From: Actinomyces marmotae
GTDB lineage: Bacteria > Actinomycetota > Actinomycetes > Actinomycetales > Actinomycetaceae
Assembly (NCBI RefSeq): GCF_013177295.1
Contig: NZ_CP053642.1
Span: 2,232,001-2,296,000 of the forward strand
Direction: 5' to 3'
Length of the DNA: 64,000 nt
Shown here: piece by piece, positions 45,136-52,899 of the stretch
How the letters are laid out: each line of letters opens with the position of its first letter
Numbering within the stretch: position 1 is the stretch's first letter
The notes under the pieces: generated by a model
What the model was told of the DNA's origin: nothing
Seen by the model: the letters and a program-made list of their open reading frames with translations, nothing else
The model's database searches: none
Translations under genes and position numbers: made by a program

Positions 45136-47006
45136 TTGGACTCCTCGTCGTCGACGATCTCGGCGTCGACGATGTCCTCGTCACCGGCCGCGGCACCGGC
45201 GTCCCCGGCGGCGGACTCCCCGCCCGCCGCGGAGCCGGCGGCCTGGGCCGCCTGCTCGGAGGCGTAGAGGGCCTCGCCGATCTTCTGAGAGACGCTGGAC
45301 AGCTTCTCCTGGGCGGTCTTGATCGCCTCGGCGTCGGTGCCCTCCAGGGCCTTCTTGAGGTCGTCAACGGCGGTCTTGACCTCGTCGTGGACCTCGGCGG
45401 GCAGCTTGTCCTTGTTGTCGTTCAAGAGCTTCTCGATGGAGTAGGCCTGCTGCTCGGCGAGGTTGCGGGTCTCGGCCTCCTCGCGGCGCTTCTTGTCCTC
45501 GGCGGCGTGGGCCTCGGCGTCCTTGACCATGCGGTCGATGTCCTCCTTGGGCAGCGCGGAGCCGCCGGAGATGGTCATGGACTGCTCCTTGCCGGTGCCG
45601 CGGTCCTTGGCGGAGACGTGGACGATGCCGTTGGCGTCGATGTCGAAGGAGACCTCGATCTGCGGGATGCCGCGGGGGGCCGGGGCGATGCCGGTGAGCT
45701 CGAAGGTGCCCAGCGGCTTGTTGTCCCGCGCGAACTCGCGCTCGCCCTGGTAGACCTGGATGAGCACGGAGGGCTGGTTGTCCTCAGCGGTGGAGAAGAC
45801 CTCGCTGCGCTTGGTCGGGATGGCCGTGTTGCGCTCGATGAGCTTGGTCATGACGCCACCCTTGGTCTCGATGCCGAGGCTGAGCGGGGTGACGTCGATG
45901 AGGAGGACGTCCTTGCGGTCGCCCTGGATGACGCCGGCCTGCAGGGAGGCGCCCACGGCCACGACCTCATCCGGGTTGACGCCCTTGTTGGGCTCCTTGC
46001 CGCCGGTGAGCTCGCGCACGACGTCGGTGACGGCGGGCATGCGGGTGGAGCCACCGACGAGGACGACGTGGTCGATCTCGGACAGGGCAACGCCCGCGTC
46101 CTTGATGACGTTGTGGAAGGGCAGTTTGGTGCGCTCGAGCAGGTCCGCGGTCATGGACTCGAACTGGGCGCGGCTGAGCTTCTCATCGAGGTGGATCGGG
46201 CCGGCCTCGCTCATGGACAGGTACTGCAGGTTGATGTTGGTGCTCATCGCGCTGGAGAGCTCCTTCTTGGCCTGCTCGGCGGCGTCCTTGAGGCGCTGCA
46301 TGGCGATCTTGTCCTTGGACAGGTCGACGCCGGAGGAGTCCTTGACGCGCTTGACGAGCCACTCGACGATGCGGGCGTCCCAGTCGTCGCCGCCCAGGCG
46401 GTTGTCGCCGTTGGTGGCGCGCACCTGGATGGTGGAGAAGCCGTCATCGTCCTTGCCGACCTCCAGCAGGGAGACGTCGAAGGTGCCGCCGCCCAGGTCG
46501 AAGACGAGGATGAGCTCGTCCTCCTTGCCCTTGTCCAGGCCGTAGGCGAGAGCCGCGGCGGTGGGCTCGTTGACGATGCGGTCGACGGTCAGGCCCGCGA
46601 TGGTGCCGGCCTCCTTGGTGGCCTGGCGCTCGGCGTCGTTGAAGTAGGCCGGGACGGTGATGACGGCGTTGGTGACGCTCTCGCCGAGGTAGGCCTCGGC
46701 GTCGGCCTTGAGCTTGGCCAGGATGCGGGCGCTGATCTCCTGGGCGGTGTACTTCTTGTCGTCGATGTCGACGGTCCAGTCAGTGCCCATGTGGCGCTTG
46801 ACTGAGGAGATGGTGCGGTCGACGTTGGTGACCGCCTGGCGCTTGGCCACCTCGCCGACGAGGACCTCGCCGGACTTGGAGAAGGCGACGACGGAGGGCG
46901 TGGTGCGGCCGCCCTCGGCGTTGGGGATGATGGTGGGCTCGCCGCCCTCCAGGACGGCGATGGCGGAGTTGGTGGTTCCGAGGTCGATTCCGACGGCGCG
47001 TGCCAT
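45132..47006 (-). CDS. dnaK: chaperone DnaK (Hsp70)
   Basis: A 624-residue Hsp70. Signatures are [17 protein letters not shown] near the N-terminus, [15 protein letters not shown] and [13 protein letters not shown]. The substrate domain includes [20 protein letters not shown], and the C-terminal tail ([16 protein letters not shown]) is the usual acidic end. AAGGAG precedes ATG 47006; the frame upstream of it overlaps the promoter. It heads the operon dnaK-grpE-dnaJ-hspR and has HAIR sites overlapping a TTGACA -35 promoter. Confidence 0.97.
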   Translation of the reverse strand: MARAVGIDLGTTNSAIAVLEGGEPTIIPNAEGGRTTPSVVAFSKSGEVLVGEVAKRQAVTNVDRTISSVKRHMGTDWTVDIDDKKYTAQEISARILAKLKADAEAYLGESVTNAVITVPAYFNDAERQATKEAGTIAGLTVDRIVNEPTAAALAYGLDKGKEDELILVFDLGGGTFDVSLLEVGKDDDGFSTIQVRATNGDNRLGGDDWDARIVEWLVKRVKDSSGVDLSKDKIAMQRLKDAAEQAKKELSSAMSTNINLQYLSMSEAGPIHLDEKLSRAQFESMTADLLERTKLPFHNVIKDAGVALSEIDHVVLVGGSTRMPAVTDVVRELTGGKEPNKGVNPDEVVAVGASLQAGVIQGDRKDVLLIDVTPLSLGIETKGGVMTKLIERNTAIPTKRSEVFSTAEDNQPSVLIQVYQGEREFARDNKPLGTFELTGIAPAPRGIPQIEVSFDIDANGIVHVSAKDRGTGKEQSMTISGGSALPKEDIDRMVKDAEAHAAEDKKRREEAETRNLAEQQAYSIEKLLNDNKDKLPAEVHDEVKTAVDDLKKALEGTDAEAIKTAQEKLSSVSQKIGEALYASEQAAQAAGSAAGGESAAGDAGAAAGDEDIVDAEIVDDEESK

Positions 47007-47051
47007 GTGGCGCTCCTTGATGCTCGTGGGGTCGCGGGCCGTGAGCCCCTG

Positions 47052-47072
47052 GTTGAGTCGTATGCGCTCAAG
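47052..47072 (-). promoter_or_regulatory. HAIR operator 1 of the dnaK operon
   Basis: GTTGAGT-N7-GCTCAAG, one base off a perfect inverted repeat. It overlaps the likely -10/start region (AATCCT at 47071-47076). Confidence 0.85.
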
Positions 47073-47079
47073 GATTGTG

Positions 47080-47100
47080 ATTGAGTCAGTCGTTGTCAAC
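47080..47100 (-). promoter_or_regulatory. degenerate HAIR over the dnaK -35 box
   Basis: ATTGAGT-N7-TGTCAAC. Read on the minus strand, its edge contains TTGACA (47094-47099), a consensus -35 placed 17 bases from AATCCT. HspR binding here would block the promoter. Confidence 0.6.
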
Positions 47101-47115
47101 TTCCCAACCGTCCAT

Positions 47116-47136
47116 CTTGAGCCTGACTGACTCAAC
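47116..47136 (-). promoter_or_regulatory. HAIR operator 2 of the dnaK operon
   Basis: CTTGAGC-N7-ACTCAAC, upstream of the promoter; one mismatch between the arms. Confidence 0.82.
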
Positions 47137-47274
47137 CCTGGCACCCCGCGAGCTATTCCCTCTGACCCTCAGTGACGCCCACCACTCGATGAACCCGGGA
47201 CTGGGTTGCGCCGCGAACGACCCAGCCGAGCCTAAGCGCGCCTTCAGGTTTCTTTCAGGTGACATAGGTTCAAT

Positions 47275-47483
47275 GAATCCACCGTCGGACGATGCGCGAC
47301 GCGAGGGTTGGGGAACCCGATGACCCGAGAGCATCGAGACCGGCAAGGGTCCTAGGGAGCCTGCGCGGGTCGTTTCGGCGAAGGAGGCTGCCTCCTCCCC
47401 TGTCATGGGAACCAGGGAAGTCGAGCAGCCTCACGAACGAAGGGCCCGCGGCCCCGAGAATCGCCACTCGGGGACGCGGGCCC
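47275..47483 (+). ncRNA. candidate structured RNA or long leader between dnaK and the VapB-like gene
   Basis: Downstream of a possible TAGGTT -10 (about 47266) is a 200-base stretch with several nested stems (GGGTTGGGGAACCC, CGATG/CATCG, GGAGGCTGCCTCC). It ends in a strong hairpin at 47442-47483 (GGGCCCGCG with CGCGGGCCC). The gene at 47530 appears to have its own leaderless promoter, so this may be a separate RNA. I could not match it to a known class. The rest of the gap holds only the HAIR sites. Confidence 0.35.
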
Positions 47484-47517
47484 CTATCATGCCGGGGCGC
47501 ACCCCCGGATCAACCGT

Positions 47518-47523
47518 TAGCAT
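47518..47523 (+). promoter_or_regulatory. -10 box (TAGCAT) of a leaderless promoter
   Basis: TAGCAT-GAGGCC-GTG (start 47530). Confidence 0.55.
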
Positions 47524-47529
47524 GAGGCC

Positions 47530-47865
47530 GTGATCTTCAAGGCCGTGGGAGAGTCCGCCCCCTACCCCGATCACGGGGCGAGGGAGCAGCGCGTGTGGGC
47601 GACGATCGCTCCCCGCCAAGTGCGGCTCGACCAGCTCATCACCACTCGCGCCACCCTCGACCTACGCGACCTGCTCGATGAGCACTCCACCTTCTACGGG
47701 GATCTGTTCGCGCATATCGTGTCCTGGCGTGGCAGTCTCTACCTGGAGACGGGCCTGCACCGAGCCCTGCGCGCGGCCCTCCACGGGCGCACCATCATCC
47801 ACGGCAGGATCCTGGAACTCGACGATTCGGGGCGCCCGCTCCTGGCCCCGCTCCCGCCGTCCTAA
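47530..47865 (+). CDS. actinobacterial VapB-annotated/ParB-like small protein
   Basis: A 111-residue protein starting VIFKAVGESAPYPDHG. It belongs to a widespread actinobacterial family often annotated as VapB-family antitoxin (PPRQVRLDQLITT, EDSTFYGDLF-like, LYLETGLHRALRAAL). The last motif looks like the G-x-H-R nucleotide loop of ParB/sulfiredoxin-fold proteins, so the antitoxin name may be wrong. No VapC toxin is adjacent. The next gene is a LytR_C protein, a pairing I recall from other actinobacteria. Confidence 0.72.
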   Translation: MIFKAVGESAPYPDHGAREQRVWATIAPRQVRLDQLITTRATLDLRDLLDEHSTFYGDLFAHIVSWRGSLYLETGLHRALRAALHGRTIIHGRILELDDSGRPLLAPLPPS

Positions 47866-47939
47866 TCGGCTCGGGCCCGCTGCCGTGGCGGACCGCCCAC
47901 CACCTTGGGTAACGGCCCGCGTGCCTCGCAACGGTCCAT

Positions 47940-47945
47940 TAGTCT
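47940..47945 (+). promoter_or_regulatory. -10 box (TAGTCT) upstream of the LytR_C gene
   Basis: TAGTCT then seven bases (GGGGAGC) then ATG 47953. GGGGAG could instead act as a ribosome binding site from an upstream start. Confidence 0.45.
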
Positions 47946-47952
47946 GGGGAGC

Positions 47953-48573
47953 ATGAGCGCTTCGGACCCCCGATCTGAGTACCGCCGGCACCTTCAGCAC
48001 CGGCAGAAGGTCGTCATCGGCAGCGTGCTGGTCGCCCTCGCCATCGTCCTGGTCACCAGCATCGGCGTGTACACGGGGCTGCTCCCCTCCTATAACCCGG
48101 GCTTCTCAGCCGATCCCAAGGCCGCCGCGACCGCCGTCGCCCAGCCCTGCCCGCCCGCCGGGGCGACCACGGTGGACCTCACCACCATCCAGGTCAGGGT
48201 CTACAACGGCACCCAGAACGCGGGGCTGGCCAGCATCGTCGGCGACTCCCTGGAGCGGTCGGGCATGACGATCCTGGAGCGCTCCGACTGGCCCGACGGC
48301 GACTACAACGGCGACGTCGCCATCTCCGCCTCCAAGGCGGGGCTCGCCAATGCCTATTCCCTGGCGCGCGCCTTCAAAGGCGTCGTCATCGTCCTGCTCG
48401 ACACCAACCGGGACCCCACCGACGCCTCGGTCTCCGTGATCATCGGCACCGACTACAACTCCGGCCTCATGTCCCCAGACGCCATCGGCGAGCTCACCGC
48501 CGGGGAGAAGATTCAGGCGCCGTCCGCGTGCGCGTCAGCCGTCCCCGACAGGCCCTTGGCCACCGCCCGCTGA
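47953..48573 (+). CDS. LytR C-terminal-domain membrane protein
   Basis: A 206-residue protein with a short cytoplasmic N-terminus, one membrane helix (VVIGSVLVALAIVLVTSIGVY, about 19-39) and an extracytoplasmic LytR_C domain (TIQVRVYNGTQNAGLASIVGDSLERSG..., VSVIIGTDYNSG). Such proteins act in envelope assembly; Mycobacterium Cei is a LytR_C protein needed for envelope integrity. The start at 47953 fits the helix and the -10 box. Confidence 0.85.
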   Translation: MSASDPRSEYRRHLQHRQKVVIGSVLVALAIVLVTSIGVYTGLLPSYNPGFSADPKAAATAVAQPCPPAGATTVDLTTIQVRVYNGTQNAGLASIVGDSLERSGMTILERSDWPDGDYNGDVAISASKAGLANAYSLARAFKGVVIVLLDTNRDPTDASVSVIIGTDYNSGLMSPDAIGELTAGEKIQAPSACASAVPDRPLATAR

Positions 48574-48599
48574 GCCGCTCCGCACGCGAAACTCCCCAA

Positions 48600-48652
48600 C
48601 GACCTCGCGCCGTCGCCCCGCAGGACTGCTGCAGGGCGACGGCGCGAGGTCG
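48600..48652. terminator. bidirectional terminator hairpin, 19-bp stem
   Basis: The arms 48600-48618 and 48634-48652 are perfectly complementary (CGACCTCGCG... with ...CGCGAGGTCG). It lies between the convergent LytR_C and uraA genes. Confidence 0.8.
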
Positions 48653-48711
48653 GCGATGCCACGGGCCCGGGGCGCCCTCATCGAGGCCCGGACCGGCGGC
48701 GCGGGCCGCCC

Positions 48712-50112
48712 CTACTTCTTGACGCTGCGCCGGGAGTAGGCGGGGCCCTCCAGTTCGGTGCCCGCGGGCGCGGAGGCGGGCGAGACCTCCTCAAGGTTCG
48801 TTCCCCGCGCCTTCGAGATGGCTCGCATGCAGTGGTAGACGATGATCGCCGCGCCGGAGCCCAGCGCGATCCCGGAGAAGGTCATGTCGCCGATGACCCA
48901 GGTGTAGTCGGCGATCGCCACGACCATCGCGACGGCGGCGGTGTTGAGGTTGACCGGGTCGGAGAAGTCCACGCGGTTCTGCACCCAGATGCGCACCCCC
49001 AGCATGCCGATCATGCCGTAGAGGATCGTGGCCGCGCCGCCGAGGACGCCCGCGGGGATCGTGTTGATGAGGGCGCCGAACTTCGGCAGCATCGACAGGC
49101 CCAGAGCGCCAATGGCGGCGACGACGTAGGCCGCCGTGGAGTAGACGCGGGTGGCGGCCATGACGCCGATGTTCTCCGCGTAGGTGGTGGTTCCCGAGCC
49201 GCCGCCGGAACCGGCCAGGATCGTGGACAGGCCGTCGGAGATGAGGGCGCGGCCGGTGAGGTCGTCCAGGTTCTCCCCGGTCATCGCGGAGACGGACTTG
49301 ACATGGCCGATGTTCTCGGCGATGAGGACGAGCACCACGGGGACGAACAGTCCCATGAGGCTGAGGTCGAAGGTCGGCGCCCGGAAATGCGGGGCGCCCA
49401 CCCAGCCGGCGGCGTCGATGGCGGAGTAGTCGACCTCGCCGCGAATCATCGCGGTGGCGTAGCCCACGAGCACGCCCAGCAGGATCGCCAGCCGCCCCAT
49501 GATCCCCTTGAACAGGACGGTGATGAGCAGGATCGCCACGATGGTGACGACGGCGGTCACCGGGGCGGTCTTGACGTTGTTCCAGGCGGCGGGGGCCAGG
49601 TTGAAGCCGATGAGGGAGACGATGGCACCGGTGACGATCGGCGGCATGAGGCGGTCGATCCAGGTCACGCCCGCGAAGTGGACGATGACGCCGATGATCA
49701 TCAGGGAGGCGCCCGCCATGATGATGCCGCCCTGGGCGAGCGAGGCCTTGGCCTGGTCAAGAGGAGTCCCGCTCTGGGCGTCGAAGCCGGTGACGGCAGC
49801 GATCGGGGCGATGAGGGCGAAGGATGAGCCCAGGTAGGAGGGCAGGCGCCCGGCGGTCACGGCGAGGAAGAGCAGGGTTCCCAGCCCGGTGAAGAACAGT
49901 GTCGTCGCCGGGTCGAATCCGGTCAGGAGCGGCACGAGGAAGGTCGCACCGAACATCGCGACGATGTGCTGCATGCCGATGCCGATGGTGCGCGGCCATG
50001 AGAGGCGCTGCGACGCGGTGACGACGGCGCCGGGGGTGATGGAGCGTCCGTCTCCGTGGAGGGACCAGCCCCGGAAGAGCGGGGATGAGGATGTTGGGGG
50101 CGTTGAGGGCAC
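48712..50112 (-). CDS. uraA: uracil/nucleobase permease (NCS2 family, UraA-like)
   Basis: A 466-residue NCS2 transporter with about 14 helices. Family signatures are GIGMQHIVAMFGATFLVPLL, VVLVLIAENIGHVKSVSAMTG (the substrate glutamate of TM8) and GGSGTTTYAENIGVMAATRVYS. It imports uracil with protons for salvage by Upp, which is encoded in this window at 61079 but not adjacent. The start is GTG 50112 with AGGAGAA upstream. The 5' leader of about 100 bases begins with a perfect 9-bp inverted repeat. Confidence 0.92.
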   Translation of the reverse strand: MPSTPPTSSSPLFRGWSLHGDGRSITPGAVVTASQRLSWPRTIGIGMQHIVAMFGATFLVPLLTGFDPATTLFFTGLGTLLFLAVTAGRLPSYLGSSFALIAPIAAVTGFDAQSGTPLDQAKASLAQGGIIMAGASLMIIGVIVHFAGVTWIDRLMPPIVTGAIVSLIGFNLAPAAWNNVKTAPVTAVVTIVAILLITVLFKGIMGRLAILLGVLVGYATAMIRGEVDYSAIDAAGWVGAPHFRAPTFDLSLMGLFVPVVLVLIAENIGHVKSVSAMTGENLDDLTGRALISDGLSTILAGSGGGSGTTTYAENIGVMAATRVYSTAAYVVAAIGALGLSMLPKFGALINTIPAGVLGGAATILYGMIGMLGVRIWVQNRVDFSDPVNLNTAAVAMVVAIADYTWVIGDMTFSGIALGSGAAIIVYHCMRAISKARGTNLEEVSPASAPAGTELEGPAYSRRSVKK

Positions 50113-50192
50113 TGCGCTTCTCCTGTCGCGGGTTGAGGAAGGGCCAGCGGCGTCGCCTCCCGTGGGATCGGGGGCGCTCGCTTGCGACAGGA

Positions 50193-50212
50193 CCTGGCAG
50201 GACCCTGCCAGG
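50193..50212 (-). promoter_or_regulatory. inverted repeat at the 5' end of the uraA leader
   Basis: CCTGGCAGG-AC-CCTGCCAGG. A TATGCT -10 box (50217-50222, minus) puts it at or just after the transcription start, so it may be an operator or a leader stem-loop. Control by pyrimidines (PyrR type) is a guess; no PyrR-like loop sequence was found. Confidence 0.45.
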
Positions 50213-50376
50213 CCTCCAGCATAGGCGCACCGGGGGCATGGTCCCGACCGCGGCCGGGACCCGCCGATGGTGGCATCGGTCGCAATGGGGCCGCGGCCGG
50301 CCGGGCCGTGCCGGCGCTCGCAGCTTCCTCCGCCGAGAGGATGCGGGAGGCGGCCCGCCGGGGCGAGGATGCTGCC

Positions 50377-50688
50377 ATGACCCCGCCGCGCCCCCCATTC
50401 CCGGGAACCGAGTCCCTTGATCCGGCGCGGATCTTCTCCGGCCCCGGCTACCAGGCGCCCCCGGTGCGCACCGACGGCGTCGCCACGGCGGCGCTCCTGT
50501 GCGCAATCCTCTCCTTCATCCCCCTGCTGGGGCTGGTCGCCGCGGGTCTCGGAGCCTGGGCGCTCCGGCGGCTAAGGCGCTCCTACGGCACGGGCAGGAC
50601 CCTCGCGCGCCTGGCCATCGTCGTGGGCGCGACGGCGTCCGCCCTGCAGCTGTGGTTCCTCGTGGGCCTCATAGCGGTCAGGGGATAA
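50377..50688 (+). CDS. small DUF4190-like membrane protein
   Basis: A 103-residue protein with a Pro-rich N-terminus and two helices (VATAALLCAILSFIPLLGLVAAGLGAWAL and LARLAIVVGATASALQLWFLVGLIAV). The pattern G-x-A-x-x-L-x-x-G and two helices resembles DUF4190. Function unknown. GAGGAT just upstream may serve as ribosome binding site or imperfect leaderless -10. Confidence 0.65.
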   Translation: MTPPRPPFPGTESLDPARIFSGPGYQAPPVRTDGVATAALLCAILSFIPLLGLVAAGLGAWALRRLRRSYGTGRTLARLAIVVGATASALQLWFLVGLIAVRG

Positions 50689-50780
50689 CTGGAGGCGGCG
50701 CGGGCGGGGCCCGGAGCACCGGGCTCGCGCCGGCCCGTTCGGGTCGCGGCCATGACATCTGCCCGTAGCGAGGCCTGCCC

Positions 50781-50786
50781 TAGGGT
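50781..50786 (+). promoter_or_regulatory. -10 box (TAGGGT) of a leaderless promoter
   Basis: TAGGGT, seven bases, ATG 50794; no ribosome binding site. Confidence 0.5.
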
Positions 50787-50793
50787 GGGCCGC

Positions 50794-51528
50794 ATGAAGC
50801 CCTTCATCATGGTGTCGACGCGTCCCGAGATCAGCGCTGCCGAGGACGAGTACGAGTCCTTCCGGTCCCTGGGCCGGATCGACCGCGCGGACCTGACCCA
50901 TGTGCTGCTCGAGGAGGTCGACTTCCTCGGCTCCTTCAACGCCGAGGACATCTCCGGCGTCGTCATCGGCGGAAGCCCCTACAACGTCTCGACCCCCGAG
51001 GCCTCCAAGACCCGCTCCCAGTTGCACATCGAGGAGCAGGTCAGCGAGTTGCTCGCTGTCGCCCTGGCCAAGGGGGTCCCCGTCCTGGCCACCGGTTTCG
51101 GCCTGGAGGTGCTGGCCTCCTACCTGGGCACGACCACGTCGGCCGAGTTCGGCGAGCCCCTGGGCGCAGCGGAGGTGTTCGTCACCGAGGAGGGGCGCCA
51201 CGACCCGCTCCTGGAAGGCATGCCGCCCTCCTTCACCGTGCTCGTGGGCCACCATGAGGGCGCCGTGGGCGTGCCCGAGCGCGCCACGCTGCTCGCCTCC
51301 TCCCCCGACTGCCCCGTGCAGATGCTCCGGGTGGGCTCCTCGGTCTACGGCACCCAGTTCAATCCCGAGCTCGACGCCGACCGCTTCGCCCAGCGCATGA
51401 GCGTCTACAGCGACGCCGGCTACGGGCATCCCGGGCATGCCGACGAGCTCCTGCGCGTCGTGCGCGGCGGGGAGCACGTGGCGGGCCGGATCATCGCCCG
51501 CTTCTTCGAGCACTTCGCCCGGGACTGA
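50794..51528 (+). CDS. class I glutamine amidotransferase homologue lacking the catalytic Cys and His
   Basis: A 244-residue GMP-synthase-like amidotransferase domain (MKPFIMVSTRPEISAAEDEY; VVIGGSPYNVS; LVGHHEGAVGVPE; VYGTQFNPELDADRF). In active relatives the elbow reads like LGACYGIG and the histidine motif QFHPELD. Here they read LATGFGLE and QFNPELD, so the nucleophile Cys is Gly and the His is Asn, while the Glu remains. It should not hydrolyse glutamine. The frame is intact, and the rest of the fold well kept, so it is probably a functioning pseudoenzyme rather than a decaying gene. It is convergent with a likewise altered nucleoside phosphorylase homologue. Confidence 0.85.
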   Translation: MKPFIMVSTRPEISAAEDEYESFRSLGRIDRADLTHVLLEEVDFLGSFNAEDISGVVIGGSPYNVSTPEASKTRSQLHIEEQVSELLAVALAKGVPVLATGFGLEVLASYLGTTTSAEFGEPLGAAEVFVTEEGRHDPLLEGMPPSFTVLVGHHEGAVGVPERATLLASSPDCPVQMLRVGSSVYGTQFNPELDADRFAQRMSVYSDAGYGHPGHADELLRVVRGGEHVAGRIIARFFEHFARD

Positions 51529-51572
51529 TGGCGGTGGCCACCCGCGGCCGCCCCATCCGCTGAGCCCGCGGG

Positions 51573-52424
51573 TCAGCCCAGAGTGGCCAGGGCAGCCTCA
51601 ATGACGTCGCAGATGACGACGGGCGCGGGCCTGTGGGCCGCGGGCATCCCGACCGGCGGGGTGACGGCGGCGCGGCGGCCCGCCGCCCGGGCGGCGCTGC
51701 GACGGCCCGAGCCCGGGCGCGGGGGCGCACCCGCGATCGAATCGACGTAGAGCAGGCCCGCCACCTTGACCCCCCGCACCGCCAGGGCCATGGCCTCGGC
51801 GACCGTGTCCATGACGACGACGTCGGCGCCGAGACCCCCGAGGACCGCGGCCTCGGCGGGGCCGGGACGCACCGGCCCGGGGACGAGCGCGGCGACGGCG
51901 CTGCCGCTGACGCCGTCGACACCGGCGACGACCCCCGTGAGGGGCTCGTCCCAGGTGGCTTCGACGGGGCCGGTGGCGGGGAAGAGCGGGGTTCCGGAGA
52001 GGTTGAGATGGTCGCCCATGGCGAGGAGGTCCCCGAGCTGCGGGGATCCCAGTGAGGAGGCGCGGCCCACGAGGAGGGCGGCGCGAACACCGGCGCCCGC
52101 GGCGATGCGGGCGAAGGCCGTGGTGCGGCGGGCGGCGCGGCCCTCGAACAAGCAGGTGCGGCCGCGGGCGACGAGCACGCCGAGACCCCCGCGGTCGTAG
52201 GACATCAGGGAGTCCTCCTGGCCCGAGGAGCCGGGCGCGGACACACCGGGGAGGAAGGAGAGGCGGACGCGGGAGGCCGGGCGCCCCCAGGCGTCGTCGA
52301 GGTCGGTCAGGAGCGCGGGCTCGGCGATAACGAGCAGGTCGTGGCGGGCGCGGCCCGTGGCGAGAACGATGGAAGCGCCCGCGGGGTCCTCATCCCATGT
52401 TCCGGCGGCGGGGGACGTTGCCAC
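51573..52424 (-). CDS. purine nucleoside phosphorylase homologue with altered active site
   Basis: A 283-residue protein recognisable as PNP-like by QLGDLLAMGDHLNLSGTPLF and by the GRTCLFEG and LGADVVVMDTVAEAMALAVRGVKVAGL regions. Compared with typical class II (trimeric) PNPs, the phosphate loop GSGLG is absent and the His of GRFHxYEG is Cys. The Glu of the FETPAE motif is lost (VRPGPAEAA), GMST reads VMDT, and the base-binding Asn of ITNxA is Asp (YVDSIA). It may have lost phosphorolysis and kept ligand binding. The start is GTG 52424 with GGAGGGAGA. It is convergent with the amidotransferase homologue, 44 bases between stops. Confidence 0.75.
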   Translation of the reverse strand: MATSPAAGTWDEDPAGASIVLATGRARHDLLVIAEPALLTDLDDAWGRPASRVRLSFLPGVSAPGSSGQEDSLMSYDRGGLGVLVARGRTCLFEGRAARRTTAFARIAAGAGVRAALLVGRASSLGSPQLGDLLAMGDHLNLSGTPLFPATGPVEATWDEPLTGVVAGVDGVSGSAVAALVPGPVRPGPAEAAVLGGLGADVVVMDTVAEAMALAVRGVKVAGLLYVDSIAGAPPRPGSGRRSAARAAGRRAAVTPPVGMPAAHRPAPVVICDVIEAALATLG

Positions 52425-52559
52425 GGGGTCTCCCTCCAGTTGTCTCCGAGTGCTCCGGGGGCAGCCTACCCGTTGATGCTGTCAGGGCCCTATGAGGCCC
52501 ATCGCTGCCGCACCGCCGGGCGGGCCACCGCTCAAAGCCGGCGGCGCCCGCGGGCGGGG

Positions 52560-52748
52560 TCAGGCATGGAAGATGTCCTCAACAGCCAGCCCGAAGTAGC
52601 GGGCGATAGCGATGGCCAGCGGCAGGGAGGGATCGTATTTCCCCTTCTCGATCGAGTTGACCGATTGGCGGGACACGCCGAGGGCCTGGCCCAACTGCGC
52701 CTGGGTCAGGCCCTTGGCCTCCCGCAACTCGCGGACGTCGTTGTTCAT
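52560..52748 (-). CDS. small XRE-family regulator
   Basis: A 62-residue single helix-turn-helix protein (VRELREAKGLTQAQLGQALGVSRQSVNSIEKGKYDPS...). This short type commonly sits with a small membrane protein gene, but none is here. The upstream region has TGTCA/TGACA half-sites (52788-52816), suggesting it represses itself. Confidence 0.88.
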   Translation of the reverse strand: MNNDVRELREAKGLTQAQLGQALGVSRQSVNSIEKGKYDPSLPLAIAIARYFGLAVEDIFHA

Positions 52749-52787
52749 CCGGCCACCACTCCCGCAGCGCTCCTCGAAGTCGAATGA

Positions 52788-52816
52788 TGTCAGGCTTCCT
52801 TGACATGTTTAGTGTC
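52788..52816. promoter_or_regulatory. TGTCA/TGACA half-sites upstream of the XRE gene
   Basis: TGTCA at 52788, TGACA at 52801 and TGTC at 52813 form two overlapping inverted repeats (spacers of eight and seven bases) between the divergent XRE and hrpB genes. A candidate operator. Confidence 0.45.
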
Positions 52817-52899
52817 CGTGCTGGGCGGCGCGGCGTCAAGCGCGCGGGTCGGCGCGAGGCAGCCAGACCCGCGGGGAGCCCTGGGGGGACAATGCCCCC

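Noticed and set aside
47275..47483. ydaO/c-di-AMP riboswitch, SRP RNA or RNase P RNA
   Set aside because: GGGGAACCC is suggestive, but the conserved 3' part of ydaO and the core motifs of the other RNAs are missing.
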